Below the pieces are notes generated by a model. It ran no database searches. It was not told the DNA's origin and saw nothing but the letters and a program-made list of their open reading frames with translations. From the NCBI GenBank assembly GCA_945833885.1, contig CAMAFY010000016.1, positions 1-54,174 of the forward strand: a DNA stretch of 54,174 nucleotides, read 5' to 3'. Shown here piece by piece: positions 17,203 through 26,415 of the stretch (positions within the stretch are counted from its first letter, which is position 1; every line of letters begins with the position of its first letter). The DNA comes from an uncultured Bacteroidales bacterium (GTDB lineage Bacteria > Bacteroidota > Bacteroidia > Bacteroidales > Bacteroidaceae). Made by a program: the position numbers and the translations under genes.

Positions 17203-18858
17203 TTATTTGCTGAGTGCAAATTCGTAGGCTTTGTAGTAGTGTTTGATGAAGTTTTTCCACTGGGCTTTTGTGGCAAACTTCGAGGCGCTGCGACGCATAT
17301 TGTCAATTTCCTCGTGCGAGGCGTTGAGCACATGTTCGATGTTGTCGCAGATGGCAGCGGCACATTCGTGGTAATTGCGGTCGTCGCGGTGGAGCACAGC
17401 CACGCCGTCCTGGATGGTGCCTTCGCGGTCGAGGACCTCGTTCACCCATTGTCCGAATCCGCTGAGGTCGGTCGTGATGCAAGGAGTCTTGAATGCTACG
17501 CTTTCGAGTGGCGTATATCCCCAGGGTTCATAGTACGAAGGGTATATGGTAAGGTCGTTGGCGGTGAGCATATCGTAGTAGTGAGTGTTCAGAATGCCGT
17601 CCTTTCCGTCCAGATAGCATGGTACGAGAATTACCTTCACCTTGTCTTCCGGACCATTGGTGAGCCCCAGGTCTTTCATCAAGCAGAGGATTCTGTCCTC
17701 GTTGAGGTTGTAGAGGTCGTGGGTAATCATTGGTGTTTCCAACGGAGTGTTGGGCATTTCCGCATTTTCCACCTGCATTTCCTCAAGGCGTTTCAGGAGG
17801 TCTTTGCGCGGACCGAAGAGCCAGCAAGGTACTTCTATGAGTGAAATCACCTTACGTTCGCTGTCTTTCAGGCGGTCGCGGAGTTGTCGCATGGCCTCAA
17901 GATAGACATCGAAGCCCTTGCAACGGAAGTCATTGCGGCCGGAAGTGCTGATGATGAGCGTATCGTCGTTGAAACTTTCTCCCGTCAGCGCGGTGGCAAT
18001 CTGCATGATTCTGCGGCGTGCGTCGCGGCGTTGCTTGGAATACTCGGTCGCTTTGGGGACAAAGTCAAGTTCAAAGCCGTTTGGAAGGATCACATCCGCG
18101 GGCTTGTCGAGCAGTTGTCGGCACTCACGGTCGGTGAAATGACTGACGGTTGTGAAGCAATCTGCCATGTGTGCGCTCTGCTTTTCAATGCTATGCTTCG
18201 CCTCCATGTTCAGTTCGCTCGCCATTTGGTCGCCGTTGTAGCCGTAGAAATATTCGTAGAGCAACTTGTTGTTGCCGCTGATGCTGCGGCCAATGCTCGT
18301 GGCGTGGGTGGTAAAGATGGTGCGGACGTTGGGGCATTGTTGCTTAAGGAAGAGCATGCCCAGTCCGCTCATCCATTCGTGAGCCTGGTAGATGACTTTT
18401 TTCTTTGCCAGACGTTTCTTGACGATGATCTCTGCAAAGCGTCCGGCAGCAAAGGAAAACATGCTCGCTTCGTCGTAGTCTCCGTAGGCGTGCAGGCTGT
18501 CGACGTGGAAATCGTCCCATGCTTTTGCGTAGATGTCGTTCTTCTGTGCGAAGAAAGCGCGGAAGTCTACCAGCACTGTTACGGGTTGTCCGGGGATGGT
18601 CCATCGTCCGATGCGTACTGCAAAGCCTTCACGTTTGGCGTCCATGCGCCAGTCGGCCAGCAGTTTTGCGTCCTCACGGAAGAGAGGGTTCTCCTTTCCG
18701 GCCCAGATGTCGGGACCGATGAATACAAGGTTGTCGCCAAAGCGCTCCTTTAAGGTCTTGGCTCTGCTTGACAGCACTGTATATATTCCTCCAACCTTAT
18801 TGCAAACCTCCCAACTGGTTTCGAACACCACGTCGGGAAGATTCTGATTTTTTGCCAT
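17203..18858 (-). CDS. Glycogen synthase, GT3 (eukaryote-like) family
   Basis: A 551-residue glycosyltransferase that extends alpha-1,4-glucan. It is of GT3 type (like yeast/animal GYS), common in Bacteroidota, not the GlgA GT5 type, so I give no symbol. Evidence: N-terminal FETSWEVCNKVGGIYTVLSS with the donor-site KVGGIYT, the YQAHEWMSGLGMLF acceptor region, TTHATSIGRS, the FTTVSHFT segment, STSGRNDFRCKGFDVYLEAM, and the C-terminal PSYYEPWGYTPLESVAF loop with its conserved glutamates. GT3 enzymes normally use UDP-glucose, which suits a phosphoglucomutase-type enzyme nearby at 20968. Animal-type regulatory phosphorylation tails are absent. Confidence 0.93.
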   Translation of the reverse strand: MAKNQNLPDVVFETSWEVCNKVGGIYTVLSSRAKTLKERFGDNLVFIGPDIWAGKENPLFREDAKLLADWRMDAKREGFAVRIGRWTIPGQPVTVLVDFRAFFAQKNDIYAKAWDDFHVDSLHAYGDYDEASMFSFAAGRFAEIIVKKRLAKKKVIYQAHEWMSGLGMLFLKQQCPNVRTIFTTHATSIGRSISGNNKLLYEYFYGYNGDQMASELNMEAKHSIEKQSAHMADCFTTVSHFTDRECRQLLDKPADVILPNGFELDFVPKATEYSKQRRDARRRIMQIATALTGESFNDDTLIISTSGRNDFRCKGFDVYLEAMRQLRDRLKDSERKVISLIEVPCWLFGPRKDLLKRLEEMQVENAEMPNTPLETPMITHDLYNLNEDRILCLMKDLGLTNGPEDKVKVILVPCYLDGKDGILNTHYYDMLTANDLTIYPSYYEPWGYTPLESVAFKTPCITTDLSGFGQWVNEVLDREGTIQDGVAVLHRDDRNYHECAAAICDNIEHVLNASHEEIDNMRRSASKFATKAQWKNFIKHYYKAYEFALSK

Positions 18859-19905
18859 AAAATATTTATCGAGGGCGGGTTATATAATGGTATTTCGTTA
18901 TGTTGCTTTCTGTTCTGTATTTCAGGCCTTTCCATACTTCTGTCGTCTGTGGTGGACATTTTTCCAAGGTTTTGTCGGATATCCGGCGCAGAAGCATACC
19001 CCTTCTTGGTTATAGGCACCGAAAATACCGTCATGAAGTACCGCTTTTCCCATCTGTCCTTGCGGGGATTGTCCTCTCCTCAAACAGATGCGTTGCGGAA
19101 ACCTCTTGACGCCTATTTGTTGCAAATCTGTATTGTCTGCCCGATTCTTGGTTGCCGGCGTGCGCATGAAAGCCTTGCCGGATGCTTCGTCTTCGAGCGA
19201 TGTCTTCTCTATAGGTGGGTTCTATATATCACCACCATAAGTCTTTATCGTTGTCTCGTGGGTTTCTTTTTGCCATCTTCCGCCCTGTTTCCTACCTGTA
19301 ATCCCTGTCCGCTTAGTCAAGTGCCATTGAACATTGTCCGATGTTTTTACGCTATTGGCGTGGAAAACGCGTTTTCTCCGCTCTGGCATAGCGAAAACTT
19401 TTTTTTTTGCTTTCAGGAATTATTCTGTTGGAAACAGATACGAAATCCGGTAAGTTTGCTCATAGCCCCCACCTTAAATTCTACCTAAATGATATGTTCC
19501 GTTTTGCAGATGCTACCATTATGTAGGGATCCTGTCATTTGCGACTCTGCGTCGCAATCTTGATTTTTACGCTGTAAAAGTTTTGATGCGTTATTTTTTC
19601 GCTGCAAAATTACGGCATTTTTTGCAGATTTTAATTGTTGCGCCGCTGTTTTTTTTCAGTTTTGTGCTGAAAGTCAGGCACTTTTTCCTTTTTATTGTCC
19701 GCCTGTCCGTCTTTTGGCAAGTCCACATTTTCAAATGTTCTGTTCTTCTGCTATTTTCGACTTTTCCACGTTTCCCGGCCTTTTTTGTCGCTTTGTCAGA
19801 CGCAGTGTGCAAATGTCCGAGGCTGCGTCAGCGCACCTCTCAGGCGCCACGTTCGCCACTTTTCCGGGAATATTCCGATGTGCGCGGGGAAAGTGTGGCA
19901 TAAAC
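18859..19905. other. 1-kb spacer with element copy C, no gene
   Basis: The open frames here have no family likeness and no good start. The spacer contains copy C of the GTGG(A/G)TTC element (from 19213). A degenerate 22-bp-like stretch lies near 19810-19905, and a low-complexity T-rich part lies near 19580-19760. Confidence 0.6.
19213..19474 (+). repeat. Dispersed element copy C
   Basis: Begins GGTGGGTTCTATATATCACC (19213-19232). It continues with GTGGGTTTCTTTTTGCC, ATCTTCCGCC and CCTGTCCGCTTAGTC, matching the order of blocks in copy A (35090). A weak inverse end, AGCCCCCACC, occurs near 19465-19474, so the right boundary is provisional. Confidence 0.6.
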
Positions 19906-19909
19906 GAAA

Positions 19910-19952
19910 ACCGGTGTCCCGGAGACCATTGCGGTCTGCTCGGGGCACCGGT
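19910..19952 (-). terminator. Terminator of nudC
   Basis: ACCGGTG (19910-19916) and CACCGGT (19946-19952) enclose further pairing (GAGACC/GGTCT, CCC/GGGG). Followed on the minus strand by TTTTCGTTT. It is 45 bases after the nudC stop. Confidence 0.85.
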
Positions 19953-19996
19953 ATATTTTCCAAACGTTTTTTTAGACAGGTCTGCTCGTCCTTGCC

Positions 19997-20770
19997 TTAT
20001 TCTTCCTGCAGCCACAGGTCGATGAGTTGGCGTGCCAGACTCATTTTTCCGGGGATTTCCGGCATTTTGTCGCGTGTGAACCATCCTCCGTAAGAGAGTT
20101 CCTCATCCTGCAGACGGATGTCTCCGCCGGCATAATCGGCAAAGAATCCTACCATCAGCCCCGAAGGGTAGGGCCATGGCTGGCTGGCTCTGTAGCGGAT
20201 ATTGCTGATGTTCAGCCCCGTTTCTTCCATGACCTCGCGTTGCAGGCACTCCTCCAGGCTTTCGCCCGTCTCGACAAATCCGGCGACAAGTCCGTAGAAA
20301 CGTCCCACAAAGTTCCGGGCATGCACGAGCAGCACTTCCTCAAGATCTTTGCGTCCTGACGGGTGTGGCTTTCGGATGAGTACGATGATGGCCACGGTAA
20401 GTGTCGGCCATATCTCACGTCCGCATGCCGTGCAGCGTTTCGAAATGTCGCTGGCACGCTCCATGGGTGCGCCGCAAACGCTGCAAAACTTGTGGGTGAT
20501 GTCGAAGAAAAGCAGTTCGCGGGCCTTGCCGGCAAGGCGGTATTCTTCGTCGCTGAGACTGTAGAAACTGGCGCGAAGTCCTTGGCGTTGTAGCCCGGTG
20601 GCGCATACATCGGCATCGGATGCCAGGTGGTGCGCCACGGCTTTCTCCCCATTCAATGGCGGCAGGGGTTGGGCTTCGCCGGTGGTCGGTAGCGGACACA
20701 TGTAGGAAAAGGGGATGTGTCCGTCAGCGGTAAGGATGATGTCGGCATCATCAAACAGGAACCAGTACAT
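19997..20770 (-). CDS. nudC: NAD(+)/NADH diphosphatase (Nudix)
   Basis: A 257-residue enzyme that cleaves NADH/NAD to NMN(H) and AMP. In some bacteria it also removes NAD caps from RNA. The family layout is complete: an N-terminal Bacteroidota-type domain, a zinc ribbon with CSVCG and CTACG pairs (~residues 98-119), and the Nudix box GFVETGESLEECLQREVMEE (GX5EX7REUXEEXGU pattern). The NudC-specific SQPWPYP stretch follows, which distinguishes it from other Nudix enzymes. It is monocistronic in appearance, with its own terminator. Confidence 0.96.
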   Translation of the reverse strand: MYWFLFDDADIILTADGHIPFSYMCPLPTTGEAQPLPPLNGEKAVAHHLASDADVCATGLQRQGLRASFYSLSDEEYRLAGKARELLFFDITHKFCSVCGAPMERASDISKRCTACGREIWPTLTVAIIVLIRKPHPSGRKDLEEVLLVHARNFVGRFYGLVAGFVETGESLEECLQREVMEETGLNISNIRYRASQPWPYPSGLMVGFFADYAGGDIRLQDEELSYGGWFTRDKMPEIPGKMSLARQLIDLWLQEE

Positions 20771-20849
20771 GGTTTAGGTCCGGATTTTTGGAATGAAATT
20801 CGATTTCTGGTCGTGGGTGTCCAGGTGTTCCCCCTGACGCGTCGCAAAC

Positions 20850-20887
20850 AAAACTCCCTGTGCCATTGTCGTGTGGCACAGGGAGCG
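20850..20887 (-). terminator. Terminator of the phospho-sugar mutase gene
   Basis: A perfect 12-bp stem, CTCCCTGTGCCA (20854-20865) with TGGCACAGGGAG (20874-20885), and an 8-nt loop. It is followed by TTTTGTTTG on the minus strand. It is about 80 bases after the stop of the mutase gene. Confidence 0.9.
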
Positions 20888-20967
20888 TCGTATTCAGCGT
20901 CTGCATGTTCCGTCATCGGTATGGCGGATAGCGCAGGAATGTCTGGGGAATTGCTCCCGAAGAAGGT

Positions 20968-22710
20968 TTAGAGACCGAGGTCAACCTTGATGGCTTCAAT
21001 CTTCTTGAGGGCGTCTTCCTTGGCGCTGCCGTAGCAGTTGGGGCAACCCATAGTGCCGTGAATCTCGCAATAGAACTTGATTTTGGGCTCTGTTCCGGAA
21101 GGACGTACGGAAATCTTTGTGCCATCTTCGGTGAACCACTGGAGCACATTGCTGGTGCAGGGCATGTCGAGGGGCGACTCTACGCCTTCGCCATCGTAGC
21201 ACTTCAGCACGCCATAGTCCTTGACGAGGGTCACCTTGCTGCCGGCAATGGTCTTGGGACGGTTGGCACGGAAGTTCTCCATCATGGCCTTTATCTCGTC
21301 TGCGCCGCTCTTTCCGGGCTTTGTGACGTTGATGGTGTGCTCAAGGCTGAAGCCATAGTCTACATAAATCTGCATGAGAAGGTCGTAGAGGGTCTTGCCC
21401 TGGTCCTTCGCCCATGCTGCGATTTCGCAGATAAGGCAGATGGATGCGGGTGCGTCCTTGTCGCGAACTTTGTCGTAGGGGAGGAATCCGAAACTCTCTT
21501 CACCGCCACCGATGTACTTCTGCTTCCCTTCGGAGAGGGCGATTTCGCGGGCAATCCACTTGAAACCGGTGTAGCAGTCGCGGATTTCAACGCCTTCCTT
21601 GCGGGCGATGTTTGCAATGCTCTCGGTGGTGACAATGGTCTTCACCAGGAAGTCCGTACTCTTCAGTTGTCCGAGGTTCTTCTTGTTCTTGATGATGTAG
21701 TAGCAGAACATCAGGGCCGTCTGGTTTCCGTTGAGAATCATCCATTCGCCCTTGTTGTCGCGGCAAACGATTGCCAGACGGTCAGCGTCGGGGTCGGTGG
21801 CAACCACCAGGTCGGCGTTGAGTTTGGTGCCGAGTTTCATGCCGAGGGTCATGGCCTCCGCGTTCTCGGGATTGGGACTTACGACGGTGGGGAAGTTACC
21901 ATCGACTACCATTTGCTCGGGAACGACGTGGATATTCTGGAATCCCCAACTGCGGAGACAGAGGGGTACGATGACGCGTCCCGTACCGTGCATGGCGGAG
22001 TATACGATGTTGAGGTCCTTTTGACGGTTGATGACGTCCTGATCGATGAGGGCTTCGTGTACGGCGGTCATGTAGTCAAAGTCCATTTCACCGCCAATGA
22101 TTTCGATAAGGTCCCAGTTGGCTTCGAACTTAACGTCCTCGATGGCCACCTTGTTTACCTCTTCAATGATGCCGGTATCGTGGGGTGCGAGCACCTGGGC
22201 ACCGTCTTCCCAATAGGCTTTGTATCCGTTGTATTCCTTGGGATTGTGGCTTGCCGTGACGTTAACACCGGCCTTTGCTCCCAGTTGACGGATGGCAAAG
22301 GAGATTTCGGGTGTGGGACGGAGGCTCTCGAAGAGATAAGCCTTGATGCCGTTTGCGCTGAAGATGGCTGCTACACTTTCGGCGTACATGCGGCCTTCGT
22401 TGCGGCAGTCATGGCCTACTACTACGCTGATCTGCTGTCCGGGGAAGGCTTTCAGGAGGTAATTTGCAAAACCTTGGGTGGCCATTCCCACGATGTATTT
22501 GTTCATACGGTTGGTGCCGGGGCCCATGATACCGCGGAGTCCACCGGTTCCGAATTCGAGTGAGCGGTAGAAAGCATCGATGAGGGCGGTCTTATCCTCG
22601 GCATCGAGCATGGCTTTTACTGCCTTCTTGGTCTCAGCATCGTAGATGGGGGAGTCGAGCCACTTTTGTGCTTCAGCGGAGCACTGGGCAATGAGTTCTT
22701 GATTTTCCAT
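20968..22710 (-). CDS. Phospho-sugar mutase (phosphoglucomutase/phosphomannomutase, PGM2-like)
   Basis: A 580-residue alpha-D-phosphohexomutase that interconverts hexose-1- and -6-phosphates. The phosphoserine loop is TASHNPKEYNGYKAYWEDG, the Mg-binding loop is ATDPDADRLAIV, the sugar-binding loop contains GGGEESFGF, and the C-terminal phosphate loop is VRPSGTEPKIKFY. The length fits the PGM2-like branch. It would join glucose-1-phosphate from the phosphorylase to glycolysis, and supply glucose-1-phosphate for UDP-glucose and glycogen synthesis. Substrate preference (Glc versus Man or deoxyribose) cannot be settled from sequence. The predicted promoter lies 56-89 bases upstream. Confidence 0.94.
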   Translation of the reverse strand: MENQELIAQCSAEAQKWLDSPIYDAETKKAVKAMLDAEDKTALIDAFYRSLEFGTGGLRGIMGPGTNRMNKYIVGMATQGFANYLLKAFPGQQISVVVGHDCRNEGRMYAESVAAIFSANGIKAYLFESLRPTPEISFAIRQLGAKAGVNVTASHNPKEYNGYKAYWEDGAQVLAPHDTGIIEEVNKVAIEDVKFEANWDLIEIIGGEMDFDYMTAVHEALIDQDVINRQKDLNIVYSAMHGTGRVIVPLCLRSWGFQNIHVVPEQMVVDGNFPTVVSPNPENAEAMTLGMKLGTKLNADLVVATDPDADRLAIVCRDNKGEWMILNGNQTALMFCYYIIKNKKNLGQLKSTDFLVKTIVTTESIANIARKEGVEIRDCYTGFKWIAREIALSEGKQKYIGGGEESFGFLPYDKVRDKDAPASICLICEIAAWAKDQGKTLYDLLMQIYVDYGFSLEHTINVTKPGKSGADEIKAMMENFRANRPKTIAGSKVTLVKDYGVLKCYDGEGVESPLDMPCTSNVLQWFTEDGTKISVRPSGTEPKIKFYCEIHGTMGCPNCYGSAKEDALKKIEAIKVDLGL

Positions 22711-22765
22711 AGTGTTGATATCGTGTATAAATGATTTCTTGAAAAAACGTAAGGTAACAACGCCA

Positions 22766-22799
22766 CAAAGTTACAGATAATGCGGTAAAGAAATGCAAA
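22766..22799 (-). promoter_or_regulatory. Predicted promoter of the phospho-sugar mutase gene
   Basis: Minus-strand TTTG (22796-22799), 22-bp spacer, TAACTTTG (22766-22773). The -7 box is perfect and the spacer is slightly long. Transcription start expected near 22759. Confidence 0.5.
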
Positions 22800-22984
22800 A
22801 AAAAGATTGAAAAGTGCATGCTGTGTGGCTTTTTTTTGCCGTGCTGTCTTTTCAGAAGCCTTTTTTCATGCTCTTTGCGGTGCGTCGCATTTGATAATGG
22901 CGGTGCGTAGGACGGGTGTCAGAGCAATGAAGCCAGTGCCGCATTCTCCGGGACTTTGTCCCGATGTGTGCCGTGCGCGGCGTG

Positions 22985-23683
22985 TCAGGCCGGGAAATCG
23001 GAGTCGCCTTCACCGCTTTTGAGGATGGGTAAGTGCAGGTTGTAGCGCACGGCAAGTATGCGCGTGAGGATGACGCTGGCGCCGCAGGCGAAGCCGCAAG
23101 TGACGGGCGACAGTTCCAGTTGTGCGCAACTCCAATAGAAAAATCCGCCGATGATGCATGCCAAAGCATAGATTTCGGCGCGGAAAATAAGGGGGATTTC
23201 GTTGAGGAACACGTCGCGGATGACACCACCTCCGGCACCGGTGAGGGCACCCATCATCATTGCCACCCACATGGGCTGGCCGCAGGAGAGTGCTTTTTCA
23301 ATGCCTATGACGGTGAACATGCCCAGACCGACGGTGTCGAAGAGGAACCATGTGTTGTCGCGTCGCACGACATGTTCGCGGAAGAGCCATACCAGGATGA
23401 GGGCCACTGCGACGATGGCGAAATAGATGATGCCCGTCTTCATCCAGAAGATGGGCAGACCGAGCATGATGTCGCGTATGGTTCCGCCGCCGATGGCTGT
23501 GGCAAGTCCCATGACGTATGCGCCGAAGAGGTCGAAATTCTTTGCCGATGCCAGACGGATACCGGAAATGGCGAAGGCCAGGGTTCCGATATAGTCGAGG
23601 GAGGTGACGAACCATTGGTGCAGTTGCTCGAAATCCAGATTCAGGTTGTAGCCTATAAGGGGGTCGAAAGAAAAGAAATTCAT
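22985..23683 (-). CDS. TRIC-type/YadS-family membrane protein (UPF0126)
   Basis: A 232-residue inner-membrane protein with seven predicted helices arranged as a tandem repeat. Each half carries the family glycine motif: GGGTIRDIMLG near residue 67 and GGGVIRDVFLNE near residue 150. UPF0126 proteins are annotated as trimeric intracellular cation channel-like or glycine transporters; the transported species here is unknown. The start MNFFSFDPLIGYN is followed by an amphipathic stretch before helix 1. The next gene upstream (type IX plug protein) ends 73 bp away, so co-transcription is possible. Confidence 0.93.
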   Translation of the reverse strand: MNFFSFDPLIGYNLNLDFEQLHQWFVTSLDYIGTLAFAISGIRLASAKNFDLFGAYVMGLATAIGGGTIRDIMLGLPIFWMKTGIIYFAIVAVALILVWLFREHVVRRDNTWFLFDTVGLGMFTVIGIEKALSCGQPMWVAMMMGALTGAGGGVIRDVFLNEIPLIFRAEIYALACIIGGFFYWSCAQLELSPVTCGFACGASVILTRILAVRYNLHLPILKSGEGDSDFPA

Positions 23684-23756
23684 GGTAGAAGGGTTAGGCG
23701 GTCGGTGGTGAGGGGCTGGTGTTTGTGGCGGATTTCCTGCGGTGTCCGGGAGGGGT

Positions 23757-25043
23757 TCATCGTTTCCCGCTGTCCAGGAGCGCCGTACCTACCAGCCGGT
23801 GGTAGCGGCATCCGGGGGTGGAAAAGTAGACCAGTATGCGGTATTCGTTGGCGGTCTGGTAGAAGTCGCCCTCGACGCTGGCGGTATGGCTTTGGCTGTT
23901 CGGCGCCGGAAGCGGCGAGCCGTTCGGCACGACAAGGTACTGATAGTTGTAATATCCCTGTTTGAGCATGAACGCCCCTTCGTAGCACTGGCTCGAGGCG
24001 TTGTAGTTGAGTTTCCATTCCGGGGCGATTCCGCCGGTGGTCCACTTGCCGTTGAGGTAGACTTCGGCGTCGTAGAAGGGCTCGGGGGCGTGGAGTTGGA
24101 AATGTGTGACCATGTATTCCGTCTCCGTAGCGTCGTCGGTGTTGTCGGTATTGCGGATGACGTTGATGCCGTTCTGGTCTTCCGTCGTCAGATAGTTCCG
24201 CCGGATCTCATCGGTGTCGATGGTCGCGTGGATGTATGGTGGGAACCATCCTACGGATTCCACGTTGAGGCCGGGGTAGCGTGCCGAAAGGATCTCATAT
24301 TTCCTGTATTCGTTTCCTGCCGGGAAGACAAGTGCCCGCTGGTGGTCCCACGTGAGTCTTCCGAGCCGTGTGGTGGAGGGTGGGGCACCGATGACGGCAT
24401 TGTCCCATCGGCCGTTTTGGAGTACTGTGGTGAAAATGTCCTCACGGTAGTCGCGTGCGGGGAGCGATGAGCAGTCAACATCGAAGGTCACCTGCTGGTG
24501 ACGGTCGTTGTAGTCGGTCTCAGTGTCGGTGGTGACAGCGCCTTTCACGGCGACGCTGTTTTCCACGACGCAGCAATAGACCTCGGCCACCGGTAGCGGC
24601 TCGTCGCTTTCTTCGTCGAGGAGGATGGTGATGCGATAGTTTCCTGAGAGAAGGGGCCGCATGTCGGCGTTCGGAAACCGGAAGGTGTAATGGGTATAGT
24701 TGGTGCTGACGTTCTGGCTTTCCGTATAGTCTTCAATGGGGACGTCCGTCTGTGTCGCCTCGGCATACTCGGTGAAGAACAGTTCGTCCGTGGGCTTCCA
24801 TCGGCGGTTGAGGTGCTCCAGGCGGTAGACGAAGCGGTGATAATTGTGTGAAAACACGTCGAAACTGACTTCGAAGTCCTCGTCGCTGTCGAGCGTGATG
24901 ACGGGAAGCGGCTCAAGATGTCCGTCCACTTCTGTACGAAGTGTGGTGACGGTGTTGAAAATCCTTGCCTCCTGGGCTGCGGATGGCAATGCCGTGAGGA
25001 AAAGGATGAGGAGCGCGAAAAACGTATTTGGAGTCAGAGTCAT
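23757..25043 (-). CDS. Type IX secretion plug-family protein (DUF5103)
   Basis: A 428-residue secreted protein. The signal peptide is MTLTPNTFFALLILFLTALPSAAQ. The body is beta-rich with the DUF5103 pattern (PLPVITLDSDEDFEVSFDV, then YRLEHLNRRWKPTDELFFTEY, then AGNEYRKYEILSARYPGLNVE). This family was identified with the plug of the type IX secretion translocon, or as a close accessory. The window also has a likely T9SS substrate (2544-4424), so the organism probably has an active T9SS. Its minus-strand promoter is probably TAATTTTG at 25074-25081, divergent from rnpB. Confidence 0.88.
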   Translation of the reverse strand: MTLTPNTFFALLILFLTALPSAAQEARIFNTVTTLRTEVDGHLEPLPVITLDSDEDFEVSFDVFSHNYHRFVYRLEHLNRRWKPTDELFFTEYAEATQTDVPIEDYTESQNVSTNYTHYTFRFPNADMRPLLSGNYRITILLDEESDEPLPVAEVYCCVVENSVAVKGAVTTDTETDYNDRHQQVTFDVDCSSLPARDYREDIFTTVLQNGRWDNAVIGAPPSTTRLGRLTWDHQRALVFPAGNEYRKYEILSARYPGLNVESVGWFPPYIHATIDTDEIRRNYLTTEDQNGINVIRNTDNTDDATETEYMVTHFQLHAPEPFYDAEVYLNGKWTTGGIAPEWKLNYNASSQCYEGAFMLKQGYYNYQYLVVPNGSPLPAPNSQSHTASVEGDFYQTANEYRILVYFSTPGCRYHRLVGTALLDSGKR

Positions 25044-25126
25044 GTAAAGATGGCGAAAAAGGGGGATTTTGTCTGCAAAATTAGGAAATTATTTTGTTAT
25101 TCCGCTTCATTCAGCGTGGAATTTCA

Positions 25127-25200
25127 TACTTTTGCAGTGTAGTATCCGTCGGAAAAACACCGCTTCCGGTGTAACGCCACGGTTTCCGTGCCGTTTTTTT
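25127..25200 (+). ncRNA. Candidate short leader RNA upstream of rnpB
   Basis: A -7-like box TACTTTTG (25127-25134) is followed by two small hairpins, ACACCG-cttc-CGGTGT (25157-25172) and CACGG-ttt-CCGTG (25178-25190), and then seven T. It could be a ~60-nt terminated transcript, a processed rnpB leader, or chance. No conserved -33 box is at the right distance. Confidence 0.3.
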
Positions 25201-25225
25201 CCGCGTATCTTCTTCAGAATCATCA

Positions 25226-25732
25226 GGATGCAGCCGGACGGTTCGTCGCTTGTACACGTCGTTTTTCCGCACAACCGCATAGACGCATGGCCCGCCATCG
25301 CCTTCGGATGTCGTTAAAACGTGGAGGTATAAGAGGAAAGTCTGGGCAGCATAGGGCATTCCGCTTCTTAACAGGAAGGAGTCCGCGAGGGCTGAGTAAC
25401 GTAGAAGAAAACAACCGCCTCCGCATGATGGTGGCGTAAGGCCGGCATTCCTTGCCGGCGACATTGCGTCAGTTCATCATGTTGCTTTGAAGGAGGTAAG
25501 GGTGAGAAGGTGAGGTAAGGGCTCACCAGGCGGCTGGTGACAGTCGTGCTGTGCGTCTCGGAAGATGAAAGTCCGCGTATACCGGCGTCTGAGGGCGGCC
25601 CGTTCGAATGTCGTTGGCGACATGCGCCGGAGGGTAGGACGATAGAGGTGGTCGGTGACGTCCATCGTAGATAAATGACGAACGCTGCATTCGTGCAGTA
25701 CAGAACCCGGCTCATAGGCCGGCTGCATCCCT
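25226..25732 (+). ncRNA. rnpB: RNase P RNA (catalytic subunit)
   Basis: The ribozyme that matures tRNA 5' ends, bacterial type A. The universal cores are visible: GAGGAAAGTCTGGGC near 25333 (P4 and CR-I; the usual C is T here), GGTAAGGGTGAGAAGGTG... and AGGCGGCTGGTGACAG near 25493-25550, AGATAAATGACGAACG near 25668, and ACAGAACCCGGCTCAT near 25700. The ends are fixed by a perfect 12-bp P1 helix, GGATGCAGCCGG (25226-25237) with CCGGCTGCATCC (25719-25730). At ~507 nt it is long, with extra sequence in the P3 and P12 regions. A TATCTTC sequence at 25206 may be the -7 box. All open frames here are spurious. Confidence 0.95.
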
Positions 25733-25823
25733 TTTCATAACGTCAAGGTGCGCTGAAACCGCTGCGGAGAGCGCGGCAGGCAATGCGCCGGGACGGAAGT
25801 CGGAATGAAAGTGTTCCACGAAA

Positions 25824-25875
25824 AAATCCGCATCTGCAGGTTCCTCTATGGACTGCGGATGCGGATTTCTTTTTG
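25824..25875 (+). terminator. Rho-independent terminator downstream of rnpB
   Basis: AAATCCGCATC (25824-25834) pairs with GATGCGGATTT (25858-25868). The stem continues inward by GCAG/CTGC with one mismatch. It is followed by CTTTTTGTC on the plus strand. It is ~90 bases beyond the RNA's P1 helix. Confidence 0.85.
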
Positions 25876-26059
25876 TCTTGCGGGCAAAGCCGTGATGGTG
25901 TGCCGTAGATGCCGCCGCGACGAACCGCTCCCGTCAGGGTTCCGCGTGTGGAATTTCTGGCGCGATGTCTTGATTTTCCTCCCACCCTCGGTTGAGAAGC
26001 CGGACGGGATGTCTTGCGGTGTCGTTTTTGCAGGGTCCGGCTTATTCCCCACGCTTGCG

Positions 26060-26187
26060 GACATCGGAAATTCCGGTGTTTGTCGGGTGTGGCGGAAACA
26101 TCGGGACTTTGCCGTTGAAAGTGCGGAACTTTCCGTCGTGAAGTGCGGACGTTTCCGCAAAGAAATGCGGACGTTTTTTCGCGCCTT
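26060..26187. repeat. 22-bp tandem array
   Basis: Three clear 22-bp units start TGCGGAACTT (26122), TGCGGACGTT (26144) and TGCGGACGTT (26166). They are preceded by two or three degenerate ones. The type is related to the GGAAAGTGCGGA family seen at 36691 and 43969. Confidence 0.8.
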
Positions 26188-26415
26188 CTCCTCCGCCTTC
26201 TGCAAGATGTTCCGGAAGCGGGGGAAGGGTGTGCCTTCCCATGGAGCCGCCCCTGTGGTAAAACGGAGGGTTTTGTTCCGGATGCCTCCCCTGGGATGCC
26301 AAAAAAATCCCCTCCCATTCCTCCATACAGTCTTGAAAACCGCTGGGAGGACGGGTGGGGAATTGTTGTGGAATGGCAAACGTCAGCCAAGCACTCTTGT
26401 GGGGTAAATCCTTAA

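Noticed and set aside
16828-17844. Cys/Tyr-rich repeat protein reading through the 22-bp array
   Set aside because: The frame is open only because the unit has no stop in several frames, and it continues into glycogen synthase antisense; three frames are open at once.
18949-19488. 179-residue plus-strand frame in the spacer
   Set aside because: Cys/Leu-rich, no family, and crosses the dispersed element copy C.
21058-22563. 501-residue plus-strand frame opposite the phospho-sugar mutase
   Set aside because: Shadow of the mutase; no motifs and no start signal.
25188-25728. Small proteins over the RNase P RNA
   Set aside because: The RNA's universal motifs and its perfect P1 helix account for the sequence.
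25743-26407. Arg/Ser-rich open frames of 177-215 residues on both strands
   Set aside because: No start signals, overlapping frames on both strands and 22-bp arrays inside; they look like non-coding GC-rich sequence.
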